Source: Mercurialis annua
Lineage: Eukaryota; Streptophyta; Magnoliopsida; Malpighiales; Euphorbiaceae
Reading direction: 5' to 3'
NCBI RefSeq assembly: GCF_937616625.2
Contig: NC_065573.1
Location: forward strand, 4,355,001-4,419,000
DNA length: 64,000 bases
Part shown: piece after piece, positions 60,079-64,000 of the stretch
Layout: the number at the start of each line of letters is the position of its first letter
How positions within the stretch are numbered: position 1 is the first letter of the stretch
Translations under genes and position numbers: made by a program
The notes under the pieces: model-generated
The model's input: only the letters and a program-made list of their open reading frames with translations
Databases searched by the model: none
What the model was told of the DNA's origin: nothing

Positions 60079-62005
60079 TCTCACAAGTAGCACCATACAA
60101 ATAATGTCTCCAGATTTTCAGCGCAAAAACCACAGCTGCCAACTGTAAGTCATGAGTAGGGTCATTCACCTCATGCTTCTTCAACTGTCTGGAAGCATAG
60201 GCAATCACCTGTCCACGTTGCATCAGAACGCAACCCAAACCAATCCGAGACGCATCACAATACACTGTGAAACCGTCAATGCCAGAAGGCAATGCCAAAA
60301 CCGGATCTATAGTCAAAATCTCCTTGAGCTTCTCAAAGCTCGCCTCACACTTGTCAGTGTACTCAAACTTAACACCCTTCTGTGTCAGTTTAGTCAACGG
60401 TGCAGATATTCTGGAGAAATCTTGCACGAACCGACGATAGTAGCTAGCTAAACCCAGAAAACTTCTGATCTCGGTAACTGACCTCGGCCTCTGCCAATCC
60501 ATAACTGCCTCAATCTTCTTCGGATCAACCTTGATCCCATCTTTCGACACCACGTGTCCTAGAAAGGTAACCTGATCCAACCATAACTCACATTTTGAGA
60601 ACTTAGCATACAACTGATGCTCATGAAACGTCTGTAGTATAGTCCTCAAATGATAAGCATGCTCCTCCTTACTCCGAGAATAGATCAAAATATCATCAAT
60701 GAACACGATAACAAACTGATCCAAAAACGGCTTGAACACTCTGTTCATCATGTCCATAAACGCTGCTGGTGCGTTCGTCAGACCAAAGGACATAACCAGA
60801 AACTCAAAATGTCCATACCGCGTCCGAAAAGCAGTCTTAGGCACATCTACATCACGGATCCGAAGTTGATGATACCCAGACCTCAAATCAATCTTGGAAA
60901 AACACTTCGCACCCTGCAACTGGTCAAACAAATCATCGATGCGAGGAAGAGGATATATGTTCTTGACAGTAGCCTTGTTCAACTGTCTGTAGTCGATACA
61001 CAGTCGAAAGGAACCGTCTTTCTTCTTCACAAACAGAACTGGAGCACCCCATGCAGAAGTACTCGGTCTGATGAACCCGCTATCCAACAACTCTTGTAAC
61101 TGGTCCTTCAACTCTGCAGGAGCCATCCGATACGGCGGTATCAAAATCGGAGCTGTACCAGAAACCACATCAATGCAAAACGCAATCTCACGGTCAAGTG
61201 GTAATCCAGGCAATTCCTCTGGAAATACATCAGTGAACTCATTCACTATCGGAACACTATGCATATTACCACTATCAGCCTCCAAATCACGAACCACAGC
61301 AAGAAAACCCTGGCGACCCTTGCCTAACATCCGCTTCGCCTTGATGGCGGAAATCAGATTCTTAGGTGTCTCCGCCTTTTCTCCCTGAATGGAAAAAGGT
61401 AGATCACCTGGAATCCTTAAGTCGACTGACTTCCCTCGACAATCAATAGAAGCAAAGTGGCGTGACAACCAATCCATCCCCAAGATGACATCAAAAGAAA
61501 GAACCTCAAGCACAATCAAATCAGCACATAATTCTCTACCCTGAATAACCACTGGACAAGAAGGATAAACGACGTCCACTACTACACCTTCAGACATAGG
61601 TGTAGACACAGCTAGAGGTTCACTCAAAACAGATGGTGCAATACCCAATTTTCCCGCAAAACAAGTAGAAACAAACGAATGGGTTGCACCCGCATCAAAT
61701 AACACCAAAGCACCAGTAAAATAAATCGGAATGGTACCTTGCACCACAGCGTTTGATGCACGCGCATCCTGAGGAGTAAGTGCGAACACTCTGGCCTGAC
61801 TCTGCGGCTGCTGCTGCGAACTCTGCCTAATGCCATAATTGTTGGAACCACTACCACCGTTACCACGGCCACCAAAACCTCTGCCACCAGAACCACGGCC
61901 CCGCTGGCCACCAAAAGATGCTGCAGGTTGAGAGTACCCAACAGACTGTGTAAACGCAGGTCTCTGCTGCTGGTAAGACGACTGCGCCACACTGGAGTTA
62001 GACAT
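60056..62005 (-). pseudogene. pol: gypsy protease and reverse transcriptase
   Basis: Numbered from the Met at 62005, although the frame runs in from gag. A Gly/Arg/Gln-rich linker covers 30-70. Protease has DAGATHSF at 104-111 (Ala for Thr, usual in this group) and ILGMDWL at 174-180. RT spans about 318-485, with [10 protein letters not shown] and the active site FIDDIL at 435-440. RNase H starts at about 578 (VYCDAS). Near 60075 a one-base change alters the frame (CEI, then SLIIRV instead of FTDH), so RNase H is cut. Confidence 0.9.
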
Positions 62006-63328
62006 ATGCTGCCCAGATGTCGGACACTCCCTGGAGAAATGACCCGCCTGGCCACAAGAAAAACAACCTCCAGGAGCTAACTGACACTGGCCATAGTGCC
62101 TGCGTCTGCAATTCTGGAAAAACGGAATGTTTGATCCACCACTGTACCCGCGTCCTGAACCACGGTTACTCCCACTGCTACTAGAACTGTATGGAGCACT
62201 CCTAGTACTATGCCTCCCCTTGTTGTGAGTACGGTGACTCCCCCTATTGGCCTGAGAAGAGCCACTGTAGTAATTCCCACTACCATGCTGCGCTGGGGCC
62301 TGTTGCCCCCCACTAGGAAGATCACTCTTTCCCTTCTTATTCTAAAAAGGGTCAGAGATCGTCCCAAACTGAATCAATGAATTCTCCATCCGTCGAGCAC
62401 TATCCACTACCCGAGCAAAATCCATGTCTGTCCCTATCAGCAAAGGAAGAAACTCCGAGCCTAAACACCTAACATAGCGGTCGTTCACTCGCCCTCGATC
62501 ACCCTGTAGATATGTAGCAAACCGCCCCAAACGGAAAAACTTTGTAGTGTAGTCTGTCACTGATCTATCCCCTTTCTTCAAATTTAGCAGCTTTTCTCTG
62601 AAATTCTCAGTAACAGAGAAGGGTAGATGGCAACCTCTGAACCTGTTCACAAAATCCGCCCAAGACAATGTAGCCATCTCTGGCCTGATGTTATCGCGAA
62701 ACCAGTCCTTAGCTGGACCCTTCAGCGACATCTCCACAAGAATCACTGGTTGACGATCAGTAGCTTGAATCCTCTGAATGTTGTACTCAAACTTCTCCAA
62801 AAAGTCAAGAGCATCCCTTGTGCCATCAAATGAAGTCGGAGCCAACTTCGTGTAAGTCATCACCATCTCTCTGTCTGTCGGAATTTGATCGACACCAGCA
62901 AGTCCACCCATACCAGCTACAGCACCAGCCTGAGGTTGCTGTTGCTGCGCTAACTGACCCAGTACAGTACACTGATTCTGCAGAAGAGCCTGGTTGTTTT
63001 ACATCTCGACAATCCCAGCCAAGAAAGTAATGAAGTCGAACGCCTGCATATTTGGTGCCTGTTGCACCTCCGGTGCCTGCTGCACATTCGGTGCCTGCTG
63101 CACATTCGGTGCCTGAACACCTGCTGCACAACGTCCTCTAGCTCCACCTCTACCAGCACCAGCTCCTCTGCCACTACCAGCACCTCTACCTCTGACAGCA
63201 CCTCTACCTCTACCAAGTCCAGCATTTGCCTTAACTGGTGGTACGTTCTGATCGACTTCCATGGAAATCGCATCATCAGCCTCAGCTTCTTGCTCTGCCG
63301 CAGCACGAGTACGAACAACGTTGTCCAT
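62006..63328 (-). pseudogene. gag: gypsy gag with two nonsense codons
   Basis: ATG at 63326-63328. The N-terminus is acidic, then RG-rich (GRGRGAVRGRGAGSGRGAGAG), then four copies of a QQAPNVQ-like heptad. TAA at 62999-63001 interrupts a Gln-rich stretch; the same frame continues through the gag domain (DALDFLEKFEYNIQRIQ, LKGPAKDWFR) to TAG at 62342-62344, and again through a Ser/Gly-rich tract to a zinc knuckle ([14 protein letters not shown], about 62025-62070). Both stops sit where Gln would fit the context. Capsid protein of the element particle; not functional here. Confidence 0.88.
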
Positions 63329-63623
63329 ATCCTAATGATTGAACAACAATTTAAATAACACATAATTCATATCCAAGTATGAAACAAAACAAGTAATAAT
63401 TAGGATTTCCCGAGAAATCAACAGCATTAAAATGTTCACCCAAGTGAAATAACAGCAACTATCAAAAGCATTAAATCAACATATAATGAACGACTCGACG
63501 CAATCCTATTAGTGTAGGCAGAATCTTTTAAAAATCAAAAGATGAAGTTTTTAAAGACATGACAGAAACCTATATCCGCAGTAGTTCATAAGACACAACC
63601 ATACTTAACAGAGTAAACACATA
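63329..63623 (-). other. gypsy leader, truncated
   Basis: Leader sequence resembling 927-1240. It stops at 63623 at about the distance from the end where the first gypsy element has its primer site. Confidence 0.65.
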
Positions 63624-63804
63624 GCTTTTCTTTTTCTCTTCTAGTAGGACCTCTTGCACTAGGACCACCTCTGCCACTAGGTCCACCTCTGCCACTAGGA
63701 CCACCTCATCCACTAGGTCTACCTCCCCCAGGCATCTGTTGCAGTCCACTAAGTTGTGATTGAGATTGGGAGATTTGTGATCCCATTACTGCAGATTCCT
63801 GCAT
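63624..63804 (-). pseudogene. Second copy of the Gly/Arg-rich gene fragment
   Basis: It matches 40779-40959 at a constant offset of 22845, without a gap that I see. The internal TGA recurs at the same codon (63706-63708). The basic C-terminal tail is lost because the copy is cut after the codons for REKEK by the junction to the gypsy leader. Confidence 0.6.
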
Positions 63805-64000
63805 GTTCTTACAAAACCAAAAGTTTCACCTTTTAAGAGATTTAAGTCAAACGTTTACAAACTTATGAAACAAATCTAAACGTTTCACCTTTTTAGCAAT
63901 TTAAGCCAAATGTTTACAAACATTCTCGCCTTTTTAGCGATTTAAGCCAAACGTTTACAAACGTTACGAAACAAATTCAAACGTTTCACCTTTTTAGCAA
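63805..64000 (+). repeat. 60-bp satellite, plus orientation, window end
   Basis: It continues the duplication and matches 40960-41155 almost base for base, including the odd shortened unit ACAAACATTCTCGCC. The array presumably goes on past the window. Confidence 0.93.

Larger units (their letters stand above)
55911..63623 (-). mobile_element. Ty3/gypsy LTR retrotransposon (Tekay/Del-like), 5' LTR and integrase end missing
   Basis: Minus orientation: leader, gag, protease, RT, RNase H, partial integrase, polypurine tract and a long 3' LTR. The right end breaks at 63623, about where the primer site should follow, and joins a duplicated gene fragment, so primer site and 5' LTR are gone. Gag-pol was one frame; it now has TAA at 62999-63001, TAG at 62342-62344, a frame change near 60075 and TAG at 59460-59462, and it loses everything after integrase residue GKL. 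RT and integrase text resemble chromoviruses of the Tekay/Del group; no chromodomain remains to confirm that. Confidence 0.92.

Overview
The window is repeat-rich heterochromatin from a flowering plant, most likely a eudicot. The retrotransposon lineages (Ty1/copia Angela/Tork-like, Ty3/gypsy Athila, Ty3/gypsy Tekay/Del-like), the plant tRNA primer sites and a plant-type GRF zinc finger all point there; the species cannot be told from the sequence. No intact host gene was found. Recognisable coding sequence belongs to retroelements, plus two small broken gene pieces.

About half of the window is one tandem satellite with a 60-bp monomer (near-consensus copy at 36481..36540). Each monomer carries the palindromic core AAACGTTT or AACGTT three times, with CpG steps spaced 10, 20 and 30 bp. 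Satellite blocks: 2691-14541, 23914-33336, 33717-37104, 37521-39825, 40961-42775, 55566-55910 and 63805-64000. The first block is all plus strand. The later ones flip orientation many times, often within a copy of the AAACGTTT palindrome. Higher-order structure is visible: about 2.4-2.6 kb in the first block, 660 bp (one exact duplication) at 28083-29417, and about 360 bp at 30431-31150.

Inserted into the satellite, left to right: (1) the 5' part of a Ty3/gypsy element, minus strand, 1-2690 (frameshifted gag, leader, Met-type primer site, 1408-bp LTR); (2) a complete, very young copia element, minus strand, 14542-23913, with two 1988-bp LTRs that read identical, 5-bp target duplication TCACC, and a gag-pol frame broken by one in-frame UGA; (3) a 380-bp LTR-like insertion, 33337-33716, with possible duplication TTTCG; (4) a gypsy LTR fragment, 37105-37520; (5) a small island at 39824-40959 with a GRF zinc-finger gene missing its start codon and a convergent Gly/Arg-rich C-terminal fragment; (6) a complete 12.8-kb Athila element, minus strand, 42776-55565, duplication GTTTT, Asp-tRNA primer site, decayed gag-pol and ORF3, and a 1.2-kb non-autonomous CACTA element nested in its left LTR; (7) a Ty3/gypsy element, minus strand, 55911-63623, decayed, with the integrase C-terminus and the 5' LTR missing; (8) a second copy of part of the 40.8-kb gene fragment plus adjoining satellite, 63624-64000.

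The parts fit a satellite domain invaded repeatedly by retroelements, as is known for pericentromeres and centromeres of plants. The satellite itself, its palindrome-centred inversions, and the gene fragment duplicated together with it are the least explained parts.
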